NCBI RefSeq assembly: GCF_963676685.1
Contig: NC_092348.1
Span: 13,614,867-13,678,866 of the forward strand
Length of the DNA stretch: 64,000 nt
Source of the DNA: Mytilus edulis
Lineage: Eukaryota > Mollusca > Bivalvia > Mytilida > Mytilidae
Reading direction: 5' to 3'
Part shown: positions 23,851 through 35,620 of the stretch, piece by piece
Numbering within the stretch: position 1 is the first letter of the stretch
How the letters are laid out: each line of letters opens with the position of its first letter
The notes under the pieces: generated by a model
The model's database searches: none
Told to the model about the DNA's origin: nothing
Seen by the model: only the letters and a program-made list of their open reading frames with translations
Translations under genes and position numbers: made by a program

Positions 23851-24540
23851 TTATATCATTTTTTTGTAATGATGGGCAGCAAATTTACCCGGTATATTGC
23901 TCCTGTGTGCCGAATATCAAAAGCCTATGCATACTGGTAATGCTATGTGCCAAACCATTTTATACAAAAGTGTAATGAACCCGAAAATCCAACCTAAATG
24001 TGCACACACCCTCACACTGGTATCTTATATAATATAAACATAAGGATTAAGCATGAAGAAAAAGAAATGATTGTATGTCACAATATTGTTTGTCCATTAT
24101 TATGTCACGAAGTGTAGCATTCTTTTCAACATACTCACAATCTACAATACCTCGTTGTTTCTGTATTTGTCAACTTATAATGATGTGGTGTGATTGCCAA
24201 TGGGACAACTCTCCACCAGAGCTCAAATGTTTAGTTTTGCATGTATTTGTATCACATCGATTTCGTTTAGGGAATTTGTTTTCAAAATAACCCCTCAATA
24301 TCGTACACCAATTTACCTTTTGTCGATCGTCGAAGTTTTCGGTAAACACATTGAGTAAAAAAAAATTAAACTAACTTAAATTCAAATCAAAATAATATAA
24401 GGAAGAGATTAGTAGTTACAAAGCAAGTTTATTCCGACAATTTATCCATGAGGCATCTTTCGCATATATCATAATAGATTTTATTTATATGTAAAAAAAA
24501 AGTTATAAATTAACTGTTTACAAAATTTTGAGTTTTTGAA
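23851..24540. other. Intergenic DNA with a short R2 fragment
   Basis: An R2 core (gatgtggtgtgattgccaat, 'gggacaactctccacc') lies at 24181-24222. Otherwise nothing is recognised. Confidence 0.5.
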
Positions 24541-24544
24541 ATAC

Positions 24545-24720
24545 AAAGGCTTTTCTACCTCAGGCATAGATTACCTTAGCTGTATTTGGCAAACACTTTT
24601 TGGTCTCAACGCTCTTCAACTTCGTACTTTATTTGGAACTTTTACTTTTTTGGGGATTCGAGCGTCACTGATGAGTCTTTTGTAGACGAAAGACTCTGGT
24701 ATCTATGATGAGTTTATTTA
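24545..24720 (-). repeat. Dispersed repeat R3, inverted copy
   Basis: The reverse complement of gcgtcactgatgagtctttt and of 'ggcatagattaccttagctg' matches R3 at 49738-49925. It is non-coding. Confidence 0.7.
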
Positions 24721-24744
24721 CACAATAAAGTCTACAACGTACTG

Positions 24745-25110
24745 AATAAACGTACAGAATAAAGGAAGCAGTAGTATACTGCTGTACAATAGACATCAAT
24801 CGATAAAGCAAATCCTAATCAGAGTCACAAACACATCAATTATAAGAGGAAAATAACGAAACAGAAACACTTATATAAAGGACAACATACATAGACACGG
24901 ACTATTTATAACAAATGCCATATTTCTGACTGAAACGGGACATTTTAAGAAAACATAATTTCTTGAACCTTGTTTTATGGTTACCCAAACCTCCCGCTTA
25001 TATGGCAATGTTAAAAAATACCACTCAAATGATAACCTTACGTTACAGGTATACAGTAAAAATACAAACAAGAACATTCAGGCAAGAAAAACACATCACT
25101 AAATAGAATA
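24745..25110 (-). repeat. Dispersed repeat R4, copy 2 (uninterrupted)
   Basis: Matches both flanks of the copy at 8314-9130 but lacks its central 380-bp hairpin insertion. Shared blocks include 'cagtagtatactgctgt' and 'gggacattttaagaa'. Confidence 0.65.
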
Positions 25111-25840
25111 TTAGTACATAGCAGCATGTAAACCACAGAAAAGTAATGGACACCGCGCATTAAATTTACAACAGTACACCATACACCTTAATAGAATTAT
25201 ATAAATTGTGCGTCACCCGGATGTATCAAAGCAATAAAAAGTGACGTATTATGTGTGGCATTTATTTTATCGAATGTGAATTTCTAAAAACATTGTATAA
25301 AATTGGGATAGAGTTTGTAATTGTTTTATTTTATTCATTTTCTAACCATTTGAGTAATAATGATATAGAATTGTGCTTGTAATAGTGTAATTTCTATTGT
25401 CTCACCACCTGCATGACCATGTCGGTTTTTATTCTAAATCAAAACTGTGTAATAACAAAACAATCTATTGCATATAGTTGCTGTAATCTGAAAATATCTG
25501 ATTAATTATCGTAACGTTAGCATACATATAGAATATACAAAAACTAGTTCAAACCACATACGTTAAGATATAACACAATATCCAACCAGACTTACAAAAA
25601 ATAAAACACCCATTTTGTCAACAAAATCAACATAAACTTTTTAAAAGTTTTTTTTAAGTAGATATATACACAATAATTCATGTATAGTAGTAGTTAAAAC
25701 GCAGAAGAAAGATTTATTTAGATACAACATTTTAGGATATAAGAACACACCAGGATGTTATATAAAGACGAGAACCATTCATTACGAATGAGACAGCTCT
25801 ACGCAAGAGACCAATGACATGGAAGGTTAGCAATCATCGA
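25111..25840. other. Intergenic DNA, nothing recognised
   Basis: No coding or repeat structure beyond a diverged R2-like trace near 25775-25800 (acgaatgagacagctct). Confidence 0.45.
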
Positions 25841-25849
25841 TTAGTTCTG

Positions 25850-26215
25850 CCTCGGGTTTGTAGTTGAACCCCTGAAATTTTCATCAACCATTTCTATAAT
25901 TCAAATCTGAATTTATTTTTCTAAATAAGAAACAGGAAAACATTTTCTAAATTTTTTTCTTTAACTTATATCATATATTTAAACTCTATATAAGCAGTGT
26001 GTTACGCCTAGACAGCATCCGAGATTCTTAATAAACCTACTTTGTACCTGCCATATTACATGTTTCTTACTGGTACGAATATCATATAAATGTCAACAAA
26101 TAATAAACATTTTCAAGAATAAGTTATGTATTTTTTTTAACGATTTAAAGCACATGGACCACTTGCGTTTTATATAGCTCTTACTATATAAAAGGTTGCA
26201 GTCGGCACTTTCGTG
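25850..26215 (+). promoter_or_regulatory. Promoter of the second tyrosinase copy (TATA box at 26185-26193)
   Basis: TATATAAAA at 26185-26193 with the flanking block gctcttactatataaaagg, preceded by 'aaagcacatggaccac', is the paralogue of the gene 1 promoter. Similarity begins upstream near 'gttgaacccctgaa' (25863). It is better conserved than an unselected duplicate might be, although the coding part is broken. Confidence 0.55.
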
Positions 26216-26236
26216 AATAGACAACCTGGAATTAAG
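26212..26236 (+). other. Predicted 5' UTR exon of the second tyrosinase copy
   Basis: The segment ends at the donor attaag|gtaaat and aligns with the gene 1 first exon (acaacctgga versus ataacctgga). The start position is approximate. Confidence 0.4.
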
Positions 26237-27554
26237 GTAAATTATAATAAGAAAACATATATGCTCTTATTTTTTTTCTTTTAAATTTGAAAAGTGATTT
26301 TTTTTAAAACAATTATAAACATCCGTGAATATTCAGTTCCAGTTGAAAACGTTATCTAAAATTTCAATATGTTTTAAGTATTTCCGTGTATAAAGAACTC
26401 ACCTCTCGTGGTGAATTAAAAAGACGTTTGAAGGATACAAACCATGCTTTAGTATTTTGGAATCTATATTGAAATTAAAATGAACACATAAGAATTCACT
26501 TCGTAAATTCGTATCGTGGAACTTTTTTTCTAATTTGTGAAACAATGTTTGTAAAGTATTTTTTTTCTATAAATTTGGCATAACAGAAAAACATTCAAAT
26601 GTGTATCCTATTGCCGCCTTGATATATTTTGTTTATTTTTTTTTTCAGACAAGGGCGTCTCATTTCCTTTTGATGTTTCTTATTCCGGCGTCAGCAATTA
26701 TTATGGAGGACACGGTTCCACCAATGTTAGAGGAATGCTACTCTGGACAAGTTGACAAAAATGTCACTGCCTATGACGTTCAGACTAGCTGTTTAGAATT
26801 TTTTTTAGGACAACTTGATAGTAGCACGATACGTCTAGGGAAGGAAGCCTTTGCCTGGTTAGATACTATTGGTAGAGAATTACACATTCGGCTGAGACGA
26901 CAATCTAAGGGAAATCATAGATTATGCGTACGCAAAGAAATACGAGCATTAAGTGAAAATGAAAGGGAAGATTTTTTAGACGCAGTAAGAGCACTAAAAA
27001 ACGATAAAGTAAGCTTAACACGCTTGTTTTCCATACTTAAAATATTAGCATCAAATATGCACTATTTTATATGATAAATACATATTTATATATTTTATTT
27101 TTTATATATATACTTTTTCTGTTAATTTGATGACACCTTTTATACCAAATTACAAAATTGAGACATTGGTAAACTACATCTTTTGTATATCATAGATAGT
27201 TCCTTATACTACATAACCATGTGCGCAATTTATTTACGTAGAAAAATATCAGAAAACAAAAGTTTCACACTTAAACCATTTAAGATATTTACAGTTGATG
27301 TTAATTGCTTAAAATGAAAAAAAGTGATGTTGGTTTTTTTCAAATACAAATACTGTATACATTTATGTTCTTGAATTTTACTAATTGACCTCCAAATAAT
27401 ACGATATATGTTGTAGTCGGTATAACCAAACCAATCTGATGTGATTGCATTGATTCATCAGGGAGACACAGAATATGCTGCACATGGAGGTCCAAATTTT
27501 GTCAGCTGGCATCGATATTACTGCCTAATGTAAGATATATATTATTGTTAATAT

Positions 27555-27720
27555 ATGCTAGTAAATGATTATTTTTTCGGAGCGCCTGATTTCAATCATG
27601 CATTTTTTTTTTCTTTTCGGGTTTGTTTTGTTCAAATGTTTCCGTATGGTGATTATTTTTTGTTGTATGTCTTCTTGTCGTTTTTCCATTTCCCATAGTC
27701 AAACTATTTATAACTTGTAT
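27555..27720 (+). repeat. Possible Penelope-like tail remnant in intron of gene 2
   Basis: cggagcgcctgatttcaatc followed by T-rich sequence with 'gggtttgttttgttc' resembles a decayed form of the tail at 2700. Weak. Confidence 0.3.
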
Positions 27721-28774
27721 TGATACCTTCGCATCTTTATATTTAGAAGTGTTTTAAATTAATATCTGTTTTAACAATTTCTAAGGATATATTTAGGTGA
27801 AATTAACGCATCCCATCTAGAACTTAACATTGATAGTATGAGCTAGAAGAGCATAATAAAAATATTGAAATATTATGGAGCTCATGTTTGAGACAAATGC
27901 TTTTTTTCAAATATTATTAGGGTCTCAACTCGGAAGAAACAAATCTAGAATCTGGTAAATAAAATTTAATGAGCTATTAAAGTCAGATATGTAAAGAAAA
28001 AAAGGGTGTTAAAGGTCAAACTATTTTACCATGTATCGTAGGGAAAAAACAAGAAGTTCGAATATCTGACAGAAATTCCTAAAGCTGATTTAAATGCATC
28101 ATTAAATACGTCATATAGATAAAAGACTATAATATATGATGTTTGATAACCTACGTTTCATAAACATTGTTTCACTTGCTAATCCATAGCGATTTGATTA
28201 GAAATATTAATAGAATTAACATAGATTTGACCACAATTTGAAGATTTTATTTAATTGACAATTATACAACTTATTACCCTCTTCTACTTGAATGTAAACA
28301 CCTTTAATAATGTGAGAGAAACATATAACGTATAGACATTTATATAGGGCCTCGAAATGATATACTATTAAATAAATCAAACAAATAACAACCTAAACGA
28401 GCTAATCAAGTATAAGAAATCTCAGCCAACGACAATCACTTACTTAACAGCATTTTTACGTGGGATAGACAAATAAAATCTGTGGTAGTTAAAGATGCCA
28501 CCTTTTTACTTCAGACAGTATTGTAATGTCACAATATAAGAAAAAAACAATGAAAATTGTAAATCACAAACTCAAAAAACAACTGATATAAAAACAAAAG
28601 ACAGATAGGGTACTTACATACACTTGAAGTTATTTCGAACCCGATTATTACTATTACATAAATACTGTTCCCCCAAACAAATGAAGATAAGTGTAAGTGT
28701 TTGGAATTATCAACATAGAGTCAATATCATGGATACTACATGTTCGAGGTAGCAGATTATTATTAGATATAGGA

Positions 28775-28885
28775 AAATGTGGTATGAATGCCAATGAGAC
28801 AACTCTCCATTAAAAGTAAACCATTATAGGTCAAAGTACGGTCTTGAACACGGAGCCTCAGCTCACACCGAACATGCCTGAAATG
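28775..28885 (+). repeat. Dispersed repeat R2 in intron of gene 2
   Basis: aaatgtggtatgaatgccaa, 'gagacaactctccatt', 'accattataggtcaaagtac' and 'gaacacggagcct'. A second, shorter copy sits at 29200-29275 (gatgtggtatgagtgcaaat), just upstream of the last exon. Confidence 0.75.
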
Positions 28886-30775
28886 ACAGATCTAGTGCTT
28901 CTTGTTTTCCCCGTCTTCTTTCTTTCTTCTAACGTAGTCATCAGCAGTTATCAAAATCCCCTGAAGAGAAATTGTGATAACGTGTTATAATCGTAACATA
29001 AAAAATCTGTCTAAAAGATTGACCAGTACAATGAATCAAATCTATGCATGAGGGAGATACATTGTGTATTTTAAGATCATTTCCAAATGTAGTAAAATAG
29101 CATATACATGAACAAGAAATTAGAGTTACATAGCATTTATAATAATTTAATATATATAACCTATTAATGTATTATAAATAATAGCAGCTACATGTATAGG
29201 AAGATGTGGTATGAGTGCAAATGAGACAACTCTCTATCCAAATAACTATTTATTAAAGTAAATCGGTATAGGTATATTGTTTAGATATCAAACTTTGAAA
29301 TTACAGGTTCGAAGATGCTCTTCGAAAAAAGAAAAGAGGAGTTACTCTTCCGTACTGGGATTCAACACTAGAATGCTTGATGAAAAAAACCAGAGGATTC
29401 GATCTTATTCACGAAAATCTTTTTGGGCGTGGTATTTTCTGGTCCATTTGCGTTCTGGAAAACACCTGCAAAACCGCAATCACTTTTGAGACGTGACATT
29501 CCAAGAGCCTTCAGTTCACTTATCCATCCGCAAACAGTACAACAAGTTTTAAAAAAAATATATCACATTTTAACACCGACAGCTGGATCAGACGAGGCAA
29601 ATCTTGAGGCACACCATGATGGTGTTCACGTGTGGGTTGGAGGTGCGGATGGACATATGGGTGGCGTCTATACTAGTCCAATGGACCCCGTTTTCTTTCT
29701 CCACCATTGTTTTATAGATTATCTTTGGGAAAAATTTAAGCAACGACAAAAAAGGTTTGGAATAAATTCAGAAACTGACTATCCTCCAACTACTGACCCA
29801 TACCATTTACCAAATAGACCTATGGATGGTTTGGGACCACACACTAATATTGATGGGTATAGTAACTCATTTAGTAGAATTTACTGGTATGCAGACGCCC
29901 CAACTTGTAAAAACAAATGTGGAAGTGCGCATAAAGGATTTTTATTTTGTGATAGAAAGAAAAAGGCATGTGTTGCAAGATCAAGGTATGATTTTAGGCG
30001 TCAAAATGGTTTTACAAGTGTCAAAAACTGGTACATGGGGACAAAGACAAAAATACCAGAAAGTGTTAAAACTCTAGCCTCTGCCGGGGTGAAATTAAAT
30101 GCTGACATCGGGTCAGATGGAGCCTCCGGATTTGATTTAAAAGAAGACAAACAGCAATCTACCGCTAACAGGGCTCCGACAATTACGCGAAAGTTTACGG
30201 CACGTCTCGTAGATCCTAGAACTAGGGGTCGTCAGCGCAGATCAATTGATTCCAGTTTCGTAGGCAATAATGTCAAAATTGTCTTTGATATAAATTTGCA
30301 CCCCAGACAAGAGATGAAAAATTACAGTTCATCCAATTGGATTCCAAATGATTTAGACAATTGGGTTATTTCCCCAATAGCGATAATAATTAAAAAGGCG
30401 AAAAATGGTACTCCAGAACATTCCTGACTTAAAAACAAAGGAACATTCAATATTACTTCTCAAACTGATGGATTCTCTTATAGTGGTAGACATATGGAAT
30501 ACATTACTGTAGACGAACGAACACTCATTTCTGAATCAGATGGTCTTATTGCCTTTGAGAAGCCAGTGTCTGGAGAAACAAAAGCCTATGTTAGAGCATA
30601 TGATTCCTATGTTAAAGTATGTCAACCCAGTTGTCTGGTATCACAATCAACGTATAAGAAATGTTCTGGGATGATAAAAGTTACAGCTGATTATCCTCGT
30701 ATGTACGTTGATCCATATAATGGTGACTCTGTTTCAGATATGAAACCATTTTTGAAGTTTATTTGTGTGAATTAG

Positions 30776-31220
30776 GTTAATCTTGAAATTTCAATCAATT
30801 TCAGTAAAATCTTTAAAACAAAAAAATTGTTGTTTCACTGTTCGATATAAATTCTTTATCACAAATAAAAAGAAAAGAAACGAAAATGCTTATTGTTTTC
30901 ACTGCATTTCCGATGTTCTTGCTTCACAGATTTGATCTAATTGTATCAAGTTTAATGATCCTGAAATTCAAACTACGGTACAGTCTCATACATGGCATTT
31001 CAATGATCAGTAAATAATGTAATTTCTGACCTATATTAGCCTTAAATTTACGAGATGAATGTTTTACATCGTATAAATGTACAAGTAAGGAGGAAATTAC
31101 TACTAAGCTAGTTTTATCTCGTAGAATAACATTTATAACGGGAGCTGACAAATACATTTTTAGAAAATATAATATCATTCAGATGTATCAAATAAGTAAA
31201 CACATGTAAATGTACTAAAT
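30776..31220. other. Downstream of tyrosinase 2, nothing further recognised
   Basis: An AAATAAAAAG stretch near 30865 could be a relic poly(A) signal. No gene seen. Confidence 0.4.
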
Positions 31221-31228
31221 GTTAATAC

Positions 31229-32142
31229 TAGTGTTGTCAAATCGTTAACCGGTAGTTTACGTTGATGTTTGAAGGCCTTATCTATAGTACCCTACATATA
31301 GATATAAGGAGATGTGGTATAAGTGTCAATATGACAACCTTCTATCCAAGTCATAAAGTTACGTTTTTATAATACGATGAATTGAAGTTTGTCCTTTTTT
31401 TTGGGGCATTATATGGCTTGTCTGTGAGGATTCATGGCGAAGTTTGACTTTAATAATCAAATACACCGTATCAACTATGGCGTTTGTACAAACTTCAGAT
31501 TTTTAAAAAACAATCTTGATCTCGAAGAATTGAATATGTCTGGAACTTTAGTCTGATTCTTTTATTTCTCTTCTTGTCTCCGAAAATAATGGGGAGTGCT
31601 TCAATTTGAAATGATTAAGCATGTTACTCGAACTATCAAGTATACATTAATTACATTCACATTGGTTTGCATTTCACAATTTTTTAGTTAGCATTTCGTT
31701 TAAAATATGACAAAGTCTTGCACGACGGAGGCTGCACGTTAGATGTAGGTCTACACAATATTAGAGCAAAATGAAATAATGATCGAAGTAAATCGTAAAA
31801 TATAATTGTATTACTGATTTAAAGTTACTGTTAAAAAACATGTAAGTATACTTATTATGTTTTCTTAAGATCTTGTCCCGAGCTGATAGACAAGTTTTAA
31901 TTAATTTTATGGTTTTTGGATTAACAATAGCAATCAATATACTGGACAATTGATCTGTCAAATTAATTACCACGACGACATTTTTTTAATAAAACATAAC
32001 TATTTAATGATTTACATACAAACTTATATCAAATCTATTAAAATTGGGGAAAAAATCCGATTAACCGGTTAGCGTTTTTGGTATTCGGTATTCGGTCTTT
32101 TAAGCGGTTAACCAGTTAACCAGTTAACCGTTGCCAACACTA
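31229..32142. mobile_element. Non-autonomous hAT-like DNA transposon with 8-bp TSD
   Basis: The termini tagtgttg(t)caa and ttg(c)caacacta are inverted repeats, followed inward by gttaaccgg(t)-type sequence (right side has three gttaacca/c repeats). GTTAATAC at 31221-31228 is duplicated exactly at 32143-32150. An 8-bp duplication with termini of the YAGTG...CAYTR type fits the hAT superfamily. The 914-bp interior has no transposase frame. It contains an R2 trace at 31310-31370. Confidence 0.85.
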
Positions 32143-32154
32143 GTTAATACAAAA

Positions 32155-32215
32155 AGGAAGATGTGGTGTGATCGTAAACGAGACGACTTTCATCAGATAC
32201 CGATGATACCAATGT
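32155..32215 (+). repeat. Dispersed repeat R2 fragment
   Basis: gaagatgtggtgtgatcgta and 'cgagacgactttcatcagat', diverged, starting just after the hAT target duplication. Confidence 0.5.
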
Positions 32216-32258
32216 ACAAGTATCTGAATAAAGTGATTTACAAGTATTCTATACAAAA

Positions 32259-32515
32259 AGTGTAATTTAATTCAGTTATAAACCCTTCAACTGAATGACC
32301 AAATGTTTAATAAAGATGGTGTCAATCCGTAGATACCTGCATTTAAATACCAAATATCTTCTCAAACTGTGTTATTCTCTTCCCAGTGTAATCTAATTCA
32401 GTTATAAACCCTTCAACTGAATGACCAAATGTTTAATAAAGATGGTGTCAATGCGTAGATACCTGCATTTAAATACCAAATATCTTCTCAAACTGTGTTA
32501 TTCTCTTCCCTTTTT
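32259..32515 (+). repeat. Tandem duplication, 2 x 126 bp
   Basis: agtgtaatttaattcagtta at 32259 recurs at 32385 with only scattered differences (ccgtag versus gcgtag), through 'gtgttattctcttccc'. Near identity implies a recent duplication. Confidence 0.95.
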
Positions 32516-33175
32516 CGTCATTTGAATATGATAACGGCATCCACTGTTTCGTTTATTTCTTTTTTTACATCTAAGAGACAGCACGTTTATCATAGTAGTG
32601 AAAACTGAGTTATGTCGCTTTGCCCGACGAAAATCCCATTTTACAGAGCGACTCTAACATCTATGTGTTTGTTTCCTGATTTTTAGATCATTCAAATAAA
32701 AAATAAATAATGAATCAGTGCTTAAAATGTTAAAGACTTCATGGAGTTTGCATAAAAAAATTTCAACCAGAAATAGGTGTATCTAAATTTATTTTCATAA
32801 GGTCTTTTTCTATCCGTCGCAGCTTATATGTATCAAAAAAGAACATGGTGAAATATTTTAAAATAAAAAATGCTTCGTTTTGCGAGCAACATAGAAAAAC
32901 AAGAGGACCTCGGTTCGCAAGCAGTTATAATGTTCTATTATAATGTCTCAAGCATTGGTTTCTTGATAGTGTGATGGTACTTTAAAGACAGCTGAAATTT
33001 TAGGGACACCGTCATATCTCGGTTGACGATTATATAATTTAACTGACATTGATGATCAGGAGTATGTATGATATCTTTGATGATTTTTTTTTATCAGCCA
33101 TGACATAGATTATGCCATAATACACTAACTACAACATATTGACAATGTATTATGCATTTAAAAAAAACATAGCAA
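32516..33175. other. Paralogous downstream DNA of tyrosinase 2, no gene
   Basis: Aligns in short blocks with 22640-23130, downstream of tyrosinase 1. No open frame of interest. Confidence 0.45.
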
Positions 33176-33179
33176 AAAG

Positions 33180-33410
33180 TGAAAAAACTCAAAAAATTTC
33201 AAAACGAAAATCTCTTTCAAACTGCTAATTCAAAAGCTTATTACATACACATCAAAACAAATGGAAAACAATTGCTACATTCCTGACTTGGTACTTGCAT
33301 TTCCTTATACAGAAAATGGTTGATTAAAACTGTGTTTATAGTTAGCTAAACCTCTCATTGGTATGGAATTCCATTATATTGACAACAATGTGTTAGCAAA
33401 ACTAAACCTA
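33180..33410 (-). repeat. Dispersed repeat R1, inverted copy
   Basis: Diverged reverse complement of the R1 distal half (aatggaaaacaattgctaca, 'ctgacttggtacttgcattt', 'gctaaacctctcattggtat'). It matches the placement of the copy at 23510-23850, so both may descend from the same duplicated block. Confidence 0.6.
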
Positions 33411-33689
33411 TAGTAACATAATATGTAAAAATGTCAAAAATCGATTTCAGTCGTCAATATTGTGTTATATTCCTACATGTAATCATTATAAAAAGACAAA
33501 CAACTTTGTCAACAAAGGAAAACAAAATGACATATGGACACTCTATAGACGACGCACATAAAGAAAAAAACGAAAGACAAGAATGCAAAACAAAATAGTA
33601 AGATGTATTTATAACACCCTGCCACGTTAAGAGGATATCACCGAAAATGGATTAAGCATCAAAATTGTACAGACAATTCTTTATGTAGA

Positions 33690-33835
33690 AAAAAGTGGAA
33701 TTAACCTGGTTTTAGAGCTTTCTTAATCTTTCACTCGAATGGAAAAAAAAGAGGGACGAAAGATACCAAAGAGACAGTCAAACTCATAAATCTAAAACAA
33801 ACTGAAAACGCCATGACAGTCGCATAGCATTCCAT
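33690..33835 (-). repeat. Penelope-like 3' tail fragment, inverted
   Basis: gagggacgaaagataccaaa and 'gagacagtcaaactcataaatc' read in reverse complement as the tail found at 52650-52710 (tgactgtccctttggtatct). Confidence 0.7.
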
Positions 33836-34720
33836 TATATTGACAACAATGTGTGAGCTACAAAAAAAATCACACGTTAAAGGTAAAAATGTCAAAAATT
33901 GGGTTACAGCAGTCAGTATTGTGTTATATTACATATGGTGTAGCATTCTACTGTTTTCATTGGATATGACGATCACGTGTTTCATTGTTTTTTTACGTAT
34001 CTGACGCCATGTTTCTTTTTATACGTATACTGTCGCTATGTTTCTATTTATACATATATTGGTGGTTACTAAATTTAGATTTATGAAGTCATGACGTCAC
34101 ACATAACATCTACGGAGGAAGCACCGCATCAGAAAAATAAATTTACAAGTGTTAAATGTAGACAATAAGAATACAAGAATACTAATGGAACAAGCTTAAC
34201 AATATTTTTAATAACATGATTATAAATACACAGAAAGAACATTGAGGGTCACTTTCGTAATACATTATTTACATATGTAATATAGAAATTAAGGACTTCC
34301 ACTCAGTCAATACGTATTATATGAACCTGTTATATTATATTGACACTCGGACTTAATCATCCTTGGTCAAAATAATCTGAACAGGTCCATATTGTATAAC
34401 GTATTGACCTCGTCAAAGTCCGTAATTGATAAATAATAGTAAGCGCTATAAAAAAAAATTGCCAACACAGAAAACTAAATGGCATATAGATACTCTATTT
34501 ACCATGCTCATAATCAAAAATTAAAAACAAAAGTTATCATAGCAGAATGACACAATAGCGGGGAATTTTGTAAAAAAAAAAGCCACGCCACAAGGATATT
34601 AACTTTATTTACCAAAAATGTACTAAACAGTACTAGTAAATGTTATCAACAAGGATTTGGTATCTTCCGATGGACTTTTTTTTAAGAAAAAGGACAAATG
34701 CGACGACTCGACCAAAATAT
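33836..34720. other. Intergenic DNA left of the giant foldback element
   Basis: No gene seen. The last part (34655-34729) resembles, in reverse complement, 50310-50400. Confidence 0.4.
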
Positions 34721-34742
34721 CTTTCCTATATGGGCGTCAAGT

Positions 34743-34993
34743 TGGTTACCTATTCCCTATTCCCTATTCGTTACCTATTCCCTATTCCCTATTCGTTGCC
34801 TATTCGTTACCTATTCCCTATTCCCTATTCGTTACCTATTCGTTACCTATTCCCTATTCCCTATTCGTTGCCTATTCGTTACCTATTCCCTATTCCCTAT
34901 TCGTTACCTATTCGTTACCTATTCCCTATTCCCTATTCGTTACCTATTCGTTACCTATTCCCTATTCCCTATTCGTTACCTATTCGTTACTTA
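34743..34993 (+). repeat. Outer short-motif array, left arm
   Basis: Built from two short words, ttccctattccctattcg and ttacctattcg, alternating. Three overlapping frames of more than 100 codons run through it because of the repeat and are not genes. The right arm holds the same array inverted (49275-49466) with about 60 bp fewer. Confidence 0.95.
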
Positions 34994-35029
34994 TTTGATT
35001 TTTAATATCCTTCCCCCTTTTTAATTATG

Positions 35030-35620
35030 GCATGGAATAGTTTAATATGGCTGCCGTTACCATGGAAACGGCACAATTGTGAAAAAAATGAGTTTTTGGT
35101 TTTTTGTGAACTGTTTGGATATGCTTCAACTTAGAATCATCATATTTTAAAACAATGTAGGTGCCCACTATATACAGGTGTTGGATGATTTTGGCGATCA
35201 TTGGAACTACTATGTTGCCATGGAAACTACACCAAAATTTTCAAAATTCTAAAAATGCTCAAAACTTCATGAAACTTCACAGTAATGATGAGCAACATTG
35301 GAGTTGGAATTTCCAAAATAGGTCTTGTTACCATGGAAACAATGCAAAAAGGTCAAAAATTTCAAAAATAAGAATTTTCCGCAAACTGGATGAAACTTTA
35401 CAGGAATGGTAACTGGCATAGGCAGAGTATGATTTTGAAGTTAGAATTTTCAAAATGGCCGCCGTAACCATGGAAACAGCAAAAATATCAAAAATTCAAA
35501 ATGTTCAAACTTAATGAAACTTTGCAAAAATGTTACTAGACATCTGTAGATGCTCTCTTTGACTTTGGAATTGTCAAAATGGCTGCCGCTCACCTGGTAA
35601 TAGGGGGAAGGGGTGCCTTC
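35030..35620 (+). repeat. Degenerate repeats with palindromic ttaccatggaaac motif, left arm
   Basis: The phrase 'ggctgccgttaccatggaaac' and variants occurs at about 35049, 35213, 35325, 35455 and 35580, spaced 110-165 bp, with shared context (aaaattcaaa, gaaactttac). GTTACCATGGAAAC resembles the RFX/X-box palindrome. The mirrored copy is at 48655-49230. The 83-codon frame here is not a gene. Confidence 0.7.

Larger units (their letters stand above)
26649..30775 (+). pseudogene. Tyrosinase gene 2, disrupted paralogue
   Basis: Exons 26649-27008, 27417-27529 and 29307-30775 match gene 1 in order, phase and splice sites; exon 2 is exactly 113 nt in both. All six predicted copper ligands remain (LIHQGD, AHGGPNF, SWHRYY; HHDGVHVWVGG; FFLHHCF), as does RQRR|S. 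There are four lesions. The gene 1 start ATG reads AGG here (26652-26654), so translation would need the next in-frame ATG within the signal peptide. TAA at 27423-27425 is the third codon of exon 2. There is one extra base in the A7 run at 29383-29389, then a small in-frame loss of residues. TGA at 30425-30427 cuts the C-terminal domain, though the frame beyond continues to FICVN. Four independent lesions argue against sequencing error. It was recently lost, since most of the sequence is still close to gene 1. Confidence 0.85.

Noticed and set aside
26601..27074. Single-exon gene starting at 26601
   Set aside because: The upstream ATG lies within the intron before the conserved acceptor at 26647-26648, and the downstream extension reads past the conserved donor at 27009.
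34640..35024. Three overlapping frames rich in Tyr, Leu and Pro near the foldback end
   Set aside because: They are translations of the short tandem words in all three frames. The mirrored arm gives the same frames with different copy number.
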